Below, piece after piece: positions 1 to 7,256 of a stretch of DNA of 25,028 bases. Where the stretch lies: IMG/VR virus record IMGVR_UViG_3300009156_000268, positions 1-25,028 of that record; one strand, given 5' to 3'. Every line of letters begins with the position of its first letter. Positions within the stretch are counted from its first letter, which is position 1. The stretch is from a virus. Made by a program: the position numbers and the translations under genes. The notes below the pieces were generated by a model. The model did not search any database, had not been told where the DNA came from, and saw only the letters and a list, made by a program, of their open reading frames with translations.

Positions 1-249
1 CATTCCCTCTTGCGCGAGAATAACGTATTCTTCCTCGTGGTCAATACACCATTGCTGGAAGGTGATAAGTTGATCAGGCGTAATAGACTGTAGCACTCCC
101 GGTCGAAGTCCAGCTGTAACAGTGAGCCGCTCTATAATCGGCCAGACTGTCCCAATAGCCTGCAATCTGGGTTGCCAGGTTTCCCTGGCGCGCTCCGAGG
201 CCCAGACGATTCGAGTGAACTCAGGAAGTGAAAATGGGAGGCGGTCCAT
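1..249 (-). CDS. Partial unknown protein (N-terminal 83 aa) following the radical SAM gene
   Basis: The frame opens at an ATG (249-247) and stays open to the left window edge, so only the first 83 residues are seen. An AGGAG sits about 9 nt upstream of the ATG, which supports a real start. The gene overlaps the 3' end of the radical SAM gene by 29 nt, so the two are probably co-translated. The visible part is soluble and helical-looking, rich in Trp and Arg (WASERARETWQPRLQAIGTVW, then an acidic DHEEEY stretch). It has no signal peptide, membrane segment or motif I recognise. Its position directly after an HxD-repeat protein and its candidate maturase makes it a possible third component of that system (accessory factor, recognition protein or another enzyme), but that is inference from context only. 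Confidence 0.75.
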   Translation of the reverse strand, partial: MDRLPFSLPEFTRIVWASERARETWQPRLQAIGTVWPIIERLTVTAGLRPGVLQSITPDQLITFQQWCIDHEEEYVILAQEGM

Positions 250-1456
250 CTAAAATTACTCCTGGAATGCCGCCTTCAAATACCATTGAGGAGTCGGCAT
301 GGGCATCTCCGTGAGGACTATCTCCATGAGAGTCACCATGAGCAATATCACCATGAGGAGTATCCTGATGATGACCTTGCTCGCCGGTCCAGACTCGAAG
401 ATATGCACCCTCAATCTCAGTCTTTGCTAGCTCAGATAAGACCGCGCCTTTCTGGTCGGTCTCGATTCTCTCGAAGAGCGTATACCAGGTTCTACAATCC
501 CGGGTTCGATTTCTCCAGTCTCCATCAATCGCCGTGCCAGGACACTGTCCTTTACAGAATACGAAATATTTGCATCCGGCGCATCCTCCAACAGCTTGCG
601 GCGTCTGGCGTAGGAGAAGATATCTTTCGAACCCAGGCGTGTCCGCCTTGACCCAGTTAACGCCATCCTTATTTGTTCGTCCACAGTTGGACTTTGATCC
701 ATCTGGTGAAACACCTTGAACAGCAGCAGTAGTAGAAGGATCGCAATGATTCCATATACAAGATACATTTGGATTCCTCTCTGTGAGCAGCTTCTTGATG
801 TCATCGAAAGGTTGGATAGTCATCTTCGATGTCTTAGACCATAGATAGAGACCAGTAAAGGCTTTGATCGTTTCTGCCTCTGTTAAGCAGAGATGCTCTC
901 GGCCCTCTTCGATTTCAAGATTATGAATATTGACGTGCTTAATCCCCATCCGTTCTAGACTGTCGAGCCAAGTTAGTAACTCTACGAAGCGCCACTCGAT
1001 ACCGTTCCGTTTGTGGATAGTAATAATCAGGGACGGTGTAAGTCCTTCTGTGCAAAGGGTTTCAATCGCTGACAGAGTTTGAGTAGTTGCAGTAAGAGTA
1101 TCATCCCCACAGACCCGTAAAGAATTAAGGTAGCCGGGTCCGTCAACAGATATGCCAACCTGGACTCGATACTTCCTGAAAAGCTCGACATGTTGAGGAG
1201 TAATGAGAGTGCCATTGGTCTGTATCCCGTTACTACCGTATTTCTCTAGACCAAACTTCCAGACTTCCTCTAGATGCTCAATAGGAGCTAATAGGGGCTC
1301 GCCTCCGAAAACAGTGAACTGACTGGTCAGCTGTGTTTGGACGCGCTCCCAATCGCGAGGGACATTGATGTTTCCTGCATCTCTCATCGGGTCTTGGTAG
1401 CAATAGCTGCAGGACAGATTGCAGGCGATACCTACTGGTAGATACTCTATAGTCAT
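221..1456 (-). CDS. Radical SAM/SPASM protein with C-terminal His-x-Asp repeats
   Basis: This is a 411-aa radical SAM enzyme of the SPASM type, a group that includes many maturases of ribosomal peptides. The SAM cluster motif CxxxCxxC is C12, C16 and C19, followed by GGEP at 51-54. The C-terminal half has the full SPASM cysteine pattern: C238, G253xxxxC258, then C292xxC295x5C301xxxC305 and C321, enough for two auxiliary iron-sulfur clusters. Residues 362-388 are a low-complexity tail with six HxD motifs, followed by MVFEGG (about 391-396), which resembles MFFEGG in the neighbouring HxD protein. The start ATG overlaps the stop of that upstream gene as ATGA, so the two are coupled. The family and cluster ligands are clear from sequence. 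The likely substrate is the HxD protein (or the enzyme's own tail), and the modification is unknown. A heme or quinone cofactor maturase role is less likely given the context. Confidence 0.93.
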   Translation of the reverse strand: MTIEYLPVGIACNLSCSYCYQDPMRDAGNINVPRDWERVQTQLTSQFTVFGGEPLLAPIEHLEEVWKFGLEKYGSNGIQTNGTLITPQHVELFRKYRVQVGISVDGPGYLNSLRVCGDDTLTATTQTLSAIETLCTEGLTPSLIITIHKRNGIEWRFVELLTWLDSLERMGIKHVNIHNLEIEEGREHLCLTEAETIKAFTGLYLWSKTSKMTIQPFDDIKKLLTERNPNVSCIWNHCDPSTTAAVQGVSPDGSKSNCGRTNKDGVNWVKADTPGFERYLLLRQTPQAVGGCAGCKYFVFCKGQCPGTAIDGDWRNRTRDCRTWYTLFERIETDQKGAVLSELAKTEIEGAYLRVWTGEQGHHQDTPHGDIAHGDSHGDSPHGDAHADSSMVFEGGIPGVILDGPPPIFTS

Positions 1457-2319
1457 GGTCCAATATACGTCGGATCGTCAGTATGTGCTATATCTGCGTG
1501 TAAAGCATCCGAGTGGTCCTGATGTGGTTGATTCACAGCAGGAGAATCTGAGTGCGTATCTCCATGCGTGCCATCTGTATGCGTATCTGAGTGTCCAGAA
1601 TCTCCATGAGCTGAGTCCGTATGTTGATCGCTATGGCCTACGTCGCCATGTGCTGAGTCCCCATGCGGGGTATCGGTATGACTGTCGCTATGCGAGTAGC
1701 CACCTCCACCACCGGGGTTGTTATCATAGTGAATATTGTTAGGTGGCGATGATGCATCATTGAAGGTGATCCAGCCATCCTGATGACCACCCTCGAAAAA
1801 CATATCATAATGCTCTTGATACATCGGCTGATCGCCGTGAGCACCGTCTGTATGTGGCGTATCGGAGTGCGAGTCATTGTGATAGTCATCATGCGGAGCA
1901 TCGCTATGTTGGTCCCCATGCGTAGCATCCGTATGAGCATCCCCATGCCCTGAGTCCTGATGGGGCGTATCTACGTGAGTAGCTCCGCCACCGCCATCCT
2001 GATGAGCAATATCTCCGTGCGCGTAATACCTGCCAGCTCCTCCAGCACTTTGCCAAAGAAAGAATTGCTGGTCTACCCAAATAGATCCTTGCGCAGCAGG
2101 GACAGATGCAGGTCCGACTCTCTGTAAGGTATACATCTTAGTTCCGCTCTGATTAGCATAGCGGAACTGGTCTGTGTCAATCCAAATAGATCCTGGCGCG
2201 CACTGACCTGCTACAAAGTCAGTTAGAAAGACTCCAGCGCATCTCCACTCGATACCATTCTGGTCGATGTAGTGAAAAAACTCGCCGTGAATCCAGATAG
2301 AGCCAGGCGTCTTAGCCAT
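1453..2319 (-). CDS. His-x-Asp (HxD) repeat protein, probable tail-appendage substrate of the radical SAM enzyme
   Basis: This 288-aa protein has two parts. Residues 6-93 hold three imperfect copies of a module beginning GSIW[IV] (at 7, 43 and 78), each followed by an aromatic stretch such as FFHYIDQNG; such modules look like virion or fibre building blocks. Residues 100-288 carry about 31 His-x-Asp triplets, mostly spaced 4 or 5 residues apart, in two blocks (about 101-181 and 208-281). A less repetitive segment between them contains MFFEGGHQDGW and a glycine run. The middle residue of each triplet is usually G, S, T or Q. The gene starts at TAATG with the upstream fibre gene and ends at ATGA with the radical SAM gene. 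There is no signal peptide. Dense His/Asp suggests metal binding or a serially modified peptide. I know of no named family, and the role is inferred. Confidence 0.9.
   Translation of the reverse strand: MAKTPGSIWIHGEFFHYIDQNGIEWRCAGVFLTDFVAGQCAPGSIWIDTDQFRYANQSGTKMYTLQRVGPASVPAAQGSIWVDQQFFLWQSAGGAGRYYAHGDIAHQDGGGGATHVDTPHQDSGHGDAHTDATHGDQHSDAPHDDYHNDSHSDTPHTDGAHGDQPMYQEHYDMFFEGGHQDGWITFNDASSPPNNIHYDNNPGGGGGYSHSDSHTDTPHGDSAHGDVGHSDQHTDSAHGDSGHSDTHTDGTHGDTHSDSPAVNQPHQDHSDALHADIAHTDDPTYIGP
1468..2022 (-). repeat. Degenerate HxD-coding repeat tract
   Basis: This DNA encodes residues 100-284 of the HxD protein and is a string of short imperfect units, 12 or 15 nt long, each reading CAY-NNN-GAY with one or two further codons on the coding strand. 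On the plus strand it appears as recurring words such as CCATG and GTATGNG. The units vary at third positions and in the middle codon, so the motif is conserved as protein rather than as DNA. A related shorter tract lies at about 292-373, at the 3' end of the radical SAM gene. Confidence 0.85.
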
Positions 2320-2981
2320 TATGAAGGCACGAAAGCGTTCTGACCAACTGGAATTACAAGACCAATACTACAGAGAACACCCATGTCTCCTCGTATAAAG
2401 AATCCATATTTTGAAGCGTCTACATTACGGACCATAACAGCGTTATCTGTTTTCGATGTTCCAGCAGTTATAAGTAAACCAAGTGATTGGTTAGGAGTAT
2501 TATGTCCAGTAATAAATTGCGACCAAACGTTTGGGCCACCAAGGACATTAATCGGTGTATAGCCTTGATAATACTCGAAGGTAAATCCTGTTCCTTGAAA
2601 TCGAGCATTACCACCCATTACAGTATTTATGAGGGTGCTACTGCTGAGGGTAATACCACTAATAGCACCACCCGTGATATTGACAGCATTGGCGTTCTGA
2701 TACGCCATCGAGCCTAGTCCGAGTGCTGGGACAATAGCTGCGAGATTTGTCACTCCTGTGCCACCACCAGCAGGAGACAGAACCAGGTCAACAAATCCAG
2801 TAGGGGAGCCACGATACTCCTGAAACTTGACAGGACTTCGGACTAGATTGATAGCTGCATAGGGTGGATTTGTAGGAACTCCATACCCCATGAGAGACAT
2901 AGCATCTAGATCACGATTCTTGACCTCGTCAACAAACGTGACGTAGTTACTCGTGATTGTCGGATTTGCCCAGTCTGCCAT
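2319..2981 (-). CDS. Tail fibre protein
   Basis: This 220-aa protein is rich in Gly, Asn, Ser and Thr. Its centre contains the wording common in trimeric tail fibres: GGGTGVTNLAAIVPALGLGS, then MAYQNANAVNITGG and AISGITLSSS (about residues 72-120). Such repeats usually form elongated beta-structured shafts. The C-terminal half (aromatic and Gly-rich, with YYQGYTPINVLGG) may be the distal domain. An AAGG lies about 7 nt before the ATG at 2981. The gene overlaps the 51-aa coiled-coil gene by 35 nt upstream and shares a TAATG junction with the HxD protein gene downstream. Fibre identity rests on composition, the shaft-like repeat and position at the end of the tail module. The receptor-binding role is inferred. 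Confidence 0.8.
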   Translation of the reverse strand: MADWANPTITSNYVTFVDEVKNRDLDAMSLMGYGVPTNPPYAAINLVRSPVKFQEYRGSPTGFVDLVLSPAGGGTGVTNLAAIVPALGLGSMAYQNANAVNITGGAISGITLSSSTLINTVMGGNARFQGTGFTFEYYQGYTPINVLGGPNVWSQFITGHNTPNQSLGLLITAGTSKTDNAVMVRNVDASKYGFFIRGDMGVLCSIGLVIPVGQNAFVPS

Positions 2982-3102
2982 TTTCTGCCTTTAATTCTTC
3001 GACCTGTTTTTGGAGTTCCTGGACCTGCATATTGAGCTTTCTTCTCACAACCTCAAGCTCACCAATTATCATGTAAATTTCTTCAATATTTATATCCATC
3101 AT
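2947..3102 (-). CDS. Small coiled-coil protein (51 aa)
   Basis: A short frame fills what would otherwise be the gap between two tail genes. It starts at ATG 3102 (an ATGA overlap with the upstream stop; a second ATG follows at once) and ends in TAA at 2947-2949, 35 nt inside the fibre gene. The protein begins MMDINIEEIYMIIGELEVVR and continues with heptad-like QVQELQKQVEELKAENGRL, so it is predicted to be almost wholly helical with a coiled coil at about residues 24-44. It has no signal peptide or membrane segment. A small oligomeric partner or chaperone of the adjacent fibre is a reasonable guess. Perfect tiling between neighbours and the coherent heptads argue against chance. Confidence 0.72.
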   Translation of the reverse strand: MMDINIEEIYMIIGELEVVRRKLNMQVQELQKQVEELKAENGRLGKSDNHE

Positions 3103-3602
3103 TGCACCGGAAGAGTTACGTTAATCCAGAGATAATTACCGTTCGCTGCGACCCACTGAAATGATGGGAGTGGAGTGAGACTAATATTAGTAGCACCTGC
3201 CCCCACATCCACTGAACCCGACAACCAGCCAGCACCATTGTAGTAAGTAAACATCCCAATCGAACCCGCGGATGCAACACGAAATCCACCAGGTATCGTG
3301 ATGCTGATTATGCCCGGACCACCAGTAAGGTCGAACGCATTGACGTTAATAGCCCAATGCATGACCTTACCAAATACCACGTATCTATTAACTGGGATAT
3401 TTCCTGTGCCTGGGATGACCCAGGTCAATGCTCCCCAAAAATTTGCTATGTTGAATGGAACATCAGTCCACACAGGAAAACGTCCGGCTGGGAGAGTTCC
3501 CTCATTCATCACAGCCGCGTTCATCGGAAGCGGAGTCCAATTCAGACCGTTATCGACACTCCTCTCCCAAACGTGTGAGTTCTGATTCCAGCGTTTCCAC
3601 AC
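3099..3602 (-). CDS. Tail-associated structural protein, unknown
   Basis: A beta-rich protein of 167 aa (from GTG 3602) with many Trp, Gly and Asn residues and a segment WERSVDNGLNWTPLP near the N-terminus, the kind of wording seen in phage tail-fibre and receptor-binding proteins. I place the start at GTG 3602-3600 because it overlaps the upstream TAG as TAGTG, the same coupled junction style used elsewhere in this cluster. An in-frame TTG at 3626 would add 8 residues, and an ATG at 3524 would remove the WERS segment. No obvious Shine-Dalgarno precedes any of these, so translation probably depends on coupling. There is no enzyme motif. Function as a tail tip or fibre-base protein is inferred from position between the fibronectin-domain protein and the fibre. 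Confidence 0.7.
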   Translation of the reverse strand: MWKRWNQNSHVWERSVDNGLNWTPLPMNAAVMNEGTLPAGRFPVWTDVPFNIANFWGALTWVIPGTGNIPVNRYVVFGKVMHWAINVNAFDLTGGPGIISITIPGGFRVASAGSIGMFTYYNGAGWLSGSVDVGAGATNISLTPLPSFQWVAANGNYLWINVTLPVQ

Positions 3603-5038
3603 TAGACGATTCCCCGAGCCTTCCAAGAGATAGGATACGTGACCCTATTTCCCGTTGTATCCAGAGCAAAGACGCTGAATCCTTTTGGGTTCGGCACGTC
3701 TGTAAAATCGTAGATGACGTCAATCGGTTCGATAGCATCTGCCGTAGCAGTTATCGAGTCGATGTCTTTGAACTCTTTATTGAATAGGACCGGTGTTCCA
3801 TTTGGTCTGCCACCCTGCCCATCATGCTCTTTCTCTGCTAGAATGTTACCCGAGTCAAGTTCTCTCTTGACGTCCAAAGTAACTTGAATAAGTGAGAACT
3901 CAGCGAGTGCTTTGTTATCTGATGCAGTAAAATCCAAGTGCATTCTTAGATAACGAAACTTCGGGATAAACTGTGAGTTTCCAACAACAAGAGGACTGAA
4001 GTTAATATTATCTGTTGAGTAAGCCAACGAGATAACCATACTAACTGTAGGAATATGCTCAACAAGTTGATAGTTAATCGTAACGATTGTATTGTTAACC
4101 TCTGTTATATAGTCAATGACTTCGTCATACCAGCCTGTCACCTCAGTCGGCTGAGAGTAGATTGGATAGCCGGCGTTGATCTGCTCCTGTATTGTATTCC
4201 AAGCATTGAGTCGGAAATGCTCATCCCAGGTTGGATAACCAGATACGCAAGCTAATAGACTAGGAGTCGTAGGAAGTCGCTCTACGTTATGTCGCTGTCC
4301 ATTGAGGTCGCTAAGTCTCTGATCCTCAAGCTCGAAGTCTGGTGGTGTATGGACCGAAGTCGTTACGCTACCTTTATTGCCTACATTGCCAGCAACGTCG
4401 ATAGCTTCTACGCTGTATGTATAGGTGCCTGCAAGAGTCTCAAATATCGGAGTAAACGTGCCCGAGCTGACCCCGAACTTGTTACCATCCTTATACAGAT
4501 TGTAACGATCGACCTGATGGCTAGTAAAAGGAATAGTCCAGTAGAGAAGGACGTTGTTATCAATAACCGTTGCTGTTACAAGAGGCGCATTGGGAACGAC
4601 TACCGTGAGAGTAACGTAATCAAACTCCGGTGAGTAGTTCCCGAGCGTATCAATCGTTTTGATAAGAAAGTTATAAGTCCCCGCTGTCAGAGGAGGAAGC
4701 GTAGCGTTAAACGAAGGCGTGCGCGTGACGAACGACGCTGTATCCCACTCTAACTCAGTGCTTCTACGAATCTCATAGAGATGGCCTGCGGGTGTCGGAA
4801 CGCCCCAGGTTAACCCAATAGACAGAGGAAGAACCGCGCCCATGAAATACGGTGGCGCAGGAGCCGCACCGACACCTTGACCACCCGTAGGGATGGAAAC
4901 TTTCTTTAAAACAGGTCCTAGCTTTTCTGTCAGTTCGCTAAGGTTTAAGCTAACATCACGGAGTATCTCCTTGAGAACGAGAACCGAACGGTCATCGTTG
5001 CCTAGTGAGTCGATACGAGAGTCGCGCTGAACAGTCAT
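3602..5038 (-). CDS. Tail protein with two fibronectin type III-like domains
   Basis: This 478-aa protein has a short charged helical N-terminus (about 1-50). Two tandem fibronectin-III-like beta sandwiches follow at about 62-148 and 150-230. They are recognisable from matched patterns: the early SIGLTWGVP and VLLYWTIP strands, YEIRRS and YNLYKDG, and the late GTYNFLIKTIDTLGNYS and GTYTYSVEAIDVAGNVG. The rest (about 240-478) is beta-rich with repeated short strands and may contain a further sandwich such as a discoidin-like fold. Fn3 domains are common in phage tail tips and fibres, where they act as surface or carbohydrate-contacting modules. The start ATG overlaps the upstream stop as ATGA and the stop overlaps the next gene's proposed GTG. 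Tail localisation is inferred from domains and context. Confidence 0.82.
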   Translation of the reverse strand: MTVQRDSRIDSLGNDDRSVLVLKEILRDVSLNLSELTEKLGPVLKKVSIPTGGQGVGAAPAPPYFMGAVLPLSIGLTWGVPTPAGHLYEIRRSTELEWDTASFVTRTPSFNATLPPLTAGTYNFLIKTIDTLGNYSPEFDYVTLTVVVPNAPLVTATVIDNNVLLYWTIPFTSHQVDRYNLYKDGNKFGVSSGTFTPIFETLAGTYTYSVEAIDVAGNVGNKGSVTTSVHTPPDFELEDQRLSDLNGQRHNVERLPTTPSLLACVSGYPTWDEHFRLNAWNTIQEQINAGYPIYSQPTEVTGWYDEVIDYITEVNNTIVTINYQLVEHIPTVSMVISLAYSTDNINFSPLVVGNSQFIPKFRYLRMHLDFTASDNKALAEFSLIQVTLDVKRELDSGNILAEKEHDGQGGRPNGTPVLFNKEFKDIDSITATADAIEPIDVIYDFTDVPNPKGFSVFALDTTGNRVTYPISWKARGIV

Positions 5039-6912
5039 TGAGGTCTAGTGAGCCAAAGCTGACGAACAAAGACCCAGATTTTGGTGATTACAAAGTATTC
5101 GTCAATGTTAGCGACTGAACCTCTCAGAGTAATCTTCTCACTCTGTATGTTATACGATCTAAACGGATAGACTCCAGGGGTTTCATTTAGAGGAATCGCA
5201 GGGAGATACTGCACGACTCCAGAGTCTAGTGTCGAGACTGTAAGCGTCAGGTTCCCTCGACCGTAGACTCTCAGGCGCGCTCCACCATGATGGAATACTT
5301 CTCCCTTTGAATCCGTTGGAGTCTGACCAGTTTCCCATACTGTAGGAAACGCTAGTCCGTAATCGTTATGCGTTCCCGGGCTGATACGATAAATGTTCTG
5401 GTCCTCACGCGCAAATCGGAAGATAATCTCTTTTGAGACATCATCTACGTCCAGCCCGATAGAGACTGGATTGTGCGGGAAGGTCCAGATAGACCACTTG
5501 ATCTTCTCAGAGTCTAGCCCGTTTGTGTAGTCTCCGAATAGAATGATGTTAGTTCTCGTTGATCCATCTATAGGTAGCGATACGTAGACAAACTGATTGT
5601 CTGCGTCGATAGCTACCTGGATTTTGTTGAAATGCTCTTTAGTGATTCGCTGCCAGATATCGTTAATCTTCCAAGTCAAATCCTCTTGGAAAACCCCCGT
5701 AAAAAGCAGCAATCCACGTCGTGATGCTATAAAATACTTGTCGACAGTATTCGAGTTGCGCTCGAATATCTTCCCAACTCCGTGGCATTCTGTTCCAGCT
5801 GAACCGTCGAGGAGTGGCACAGTCCAAAAGACTGCATCCTTGTCCGTCAGTGCTTGCGTCCCGTAGCATCGTTGAGCCTTAAAAATATAAAGAGTCGACC
5901 TAAACTCGACACAATTTCGAACTCCTCCACCATTAGAGGGTTCGACCTGTAAGAACCCCTCTACTGCGTTGAAGGATTCAGGTTCTCCGGCTTTGGAAAT
6001 TCTGACGGTCGACTGGTTTGCATCCTCTCCCCAGACAACCATGCTTCCTTGATACGAGGTAATCCCAACTCCGGCAGGGATAGTGGGTAGCTGCTCAAGG
6101 ATATAGTCTGCTTGATCGACGAGGTCAGCATCGAAGAACGACACTTCTTTAGTTGTTGTGGTGTTATCTGGGATGCGTCCGAGGGCGTGACTAAACCACT
6201 CTTGATTAGCATAGTCTAGACTCCAATGATACTCGGGATAGTTTACAAGGTCGGAAACGTCCTTTGTCGCGAACAAAACCCTTGCTACCGTCCCAATAGG
6301 ACCCACAGGAATGTTTGAGAGTAGAACCTTCTTTCCGCCTTTATCCTCATTGACAATTGCGGTAAACGCTCCAAACTGTGTAACGAATCCCGTCACAGTC
6401 TCGAAGCCAACAGCAAATAAATGGATACCTCGATCGAAGTTTCCTGGGACAGTCTCAACTGCGGTCATGCCCGGAGAAGCAGGGACAGCGTCGCCTCCTG
6501 CAATCTTTGCAGACCCGGAGCCTGTATAGTAATAGATGAATTGACCAGGTAAACCAGTTACTCCGTTATGTGGAGTTATGTAGGCGCGCTCGAAAAAGAC
6601 TTCCATCGAGAAGTCTGTCATAGCAGGAATGCTAAGAATAGGAAATGTCATATTGGTGGAATCATACAGATTTCCACCAGCTAGAAGGATCAAAAGACGT
6701 GACGCCTGACCTGTAATCTTATAGACGTGGAAACGAAGGACGGCTCCGCACGTATTACTAAGAACAGAGCCGTCCCTCGACCTGAAGCTCGTTACCCTGA
6801 ATTTAAGGTTTGTTGCTACCTTAAAATGATTCAGAGGAACAGATTCATCAGGACCACGGTCAAATAGCCCAGCAAACTCTGTGATGGGAATTGGAACGTG
6901 GTTCTCAATCAT
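5035..6912 (-). CDS. Tail nozzle/hub-like protein (P22 gp10 / T7 gp12 position)
   Basis: A 625-aa beta-rich protein beginning MIENHVPIPITEFAGLFDRG and soon reading VPLNHFKVATNLKF, an opening typical of podovirus tail-nozzle or stabilisation proteins that form a ring of beta-propeller-like subunits below the connector. Repeated blade-like segments follow (for example TSYQGSMVVWGEDANQSTVR, then RSTLYIFKAQRCYG and YFIASRRGLLLFTG). The chosen ATG at 6912 follows the upstream TGA by one base. A TTG at 6936 is also in frame but lacks a better ribosome site. The gene lies two genes after the adaptor and is followed by Fn3 and fibre genes, matching the order adaptor-nozzle-fibre in P22-like phages. 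There is no signal peptide or membrane segment. The family assignment is from remembered patterns, not a search. Confidence 0.75.
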   Translation of the reverse strand: MIENHVPIPITEFAGLFDRGPDESVPLNHFKVATNLKFRVTSFRSRDGSVLSNTCGAVLRFHVYKITGQASRLLILLAGGNLYDSTNMTFPILSIPAMTDFSMEVFFERAYITPHNGVTGLPGQFIYYYTGSGSAKIAGGDAVPASPGMTAVETVPGNFDRGIHLFAVGFETVTGFVTQFGAFTAIVNEDKGGKKVLLSNIPVGPIGTVARVLFATKDVSDLVNYPEYHWSLDYANQEWFSHALGRIPDNTTTTKEVSFFDADLVDQADYILEQLPTIPAGVGITSYQGSMVVWGEDANQSTVRISKAGEPESFNAVEGFLQVEPSNGGGVRNCVEFRSTLYIFKAQRCYGTQALTDKDAVFWTVPLLDGSAGTECHGVGKIFERNSNTVDKYFIASRRGLLLFTGVFQEDLTWKINDIWQRITKEHFNKIQVAIDADNQFVYVSLPIDGSTRTNIILFGDYTNGLDSEKIKWSIWTFPHNPVSIGLDVDDVSKEIIFRFAREDQNIYRISPGTHNDYGLAFPTVWETGQTPTDSKGEVFHHGGARLRVYGRGNLTLTVSTLDSGVVQYLPAIPLNETPGVYPFRSYNIQSEKITLRGSVANIDEYFVITKIWVFVRQLWLTRPQ

Positions 6913-6913
6913 C

Positions 6914-7225
6914 TCAACCCAACTTCGGATATTCAATATCCATCGTCACAACATCGCCGGTCACACCTGCGGGATACGCTCCAGCAGCGACTTCAGCACC
7001 ACCGAGGTAGACCAGCACCTTTCCAGTTGTTGGGTCGTATCGGAAGGTGTGCGGCCCTTTGTTCCAGAAATTCGCTCCCCACGGGAGCTTCGAGGTCCAG
7101 ACTCTGACGATGCCTACTGGAACTTCTCCGCCTGTGACATAGTTACCAGTGAAGGTCAGGGTTCCAATCTGTCGGAACGTCCGGAATGCTGGAATCTTGG
7201 CCTTCTCCGTGAATGTAATTGCCAT
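6914..7225 (-). CDS. Small virion structural protein, unknown
   Basis: A 103-aa protein beginning MAITFTEKAKIPAFRTFRQI and then rich in Gly, Thr and Val with alternating hydrophobic strands, as in small phage head or tail structural proteins. A perfect AGGAGG (complement at 7230-7235) stands 4 nt before the ATG at 7225 and fixes this start; the frame extends further upstream, but only into the adaptor gene. The unusually strong ribosome site suggests high expression and hence a multicopy virion component (decoration or tail-ring protein). The gene sits between adaptor and nozzle, one base before the next ATG. I do not recognise a named family. Confidence 0.78.
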   Translation of the reverse strand: MAITFTEKAKIPAFRTFRQIGTLTFTGNYVTGGEVPVGIVRVWTSKLPWGANFWNKGPHTFRYDPTTGKVLVYLGGAEVAAGAYPAGVTGDVVTMDIEYPKLG

Positions 7226-7256
7226 GTGTCCTCCTGTGGGCAAACCAAGGATTGGA

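Noticed and set aside
1027-1215. Second hydrophobic +1-frame reading in the radical SAM gene (62 codons)
   Set aside because: No good ribosome site, and the hydrophobic run follows from the enzyme's own codons; weaker than the nested frame at 427-768.
1638-1946. Alternative frame through the HxD repeat tract, rich in Met, Arg, Ile and Thr
   Set aside because: It is the shifted reading of a repetitive coding sequence and has no independent signal.
1468-2022. CRISPR-like look of the short regular repeats
   Set aside because: Units are 12-15 nt, in frame, degenerate at third positions and lack spacers; they are protein repeats.
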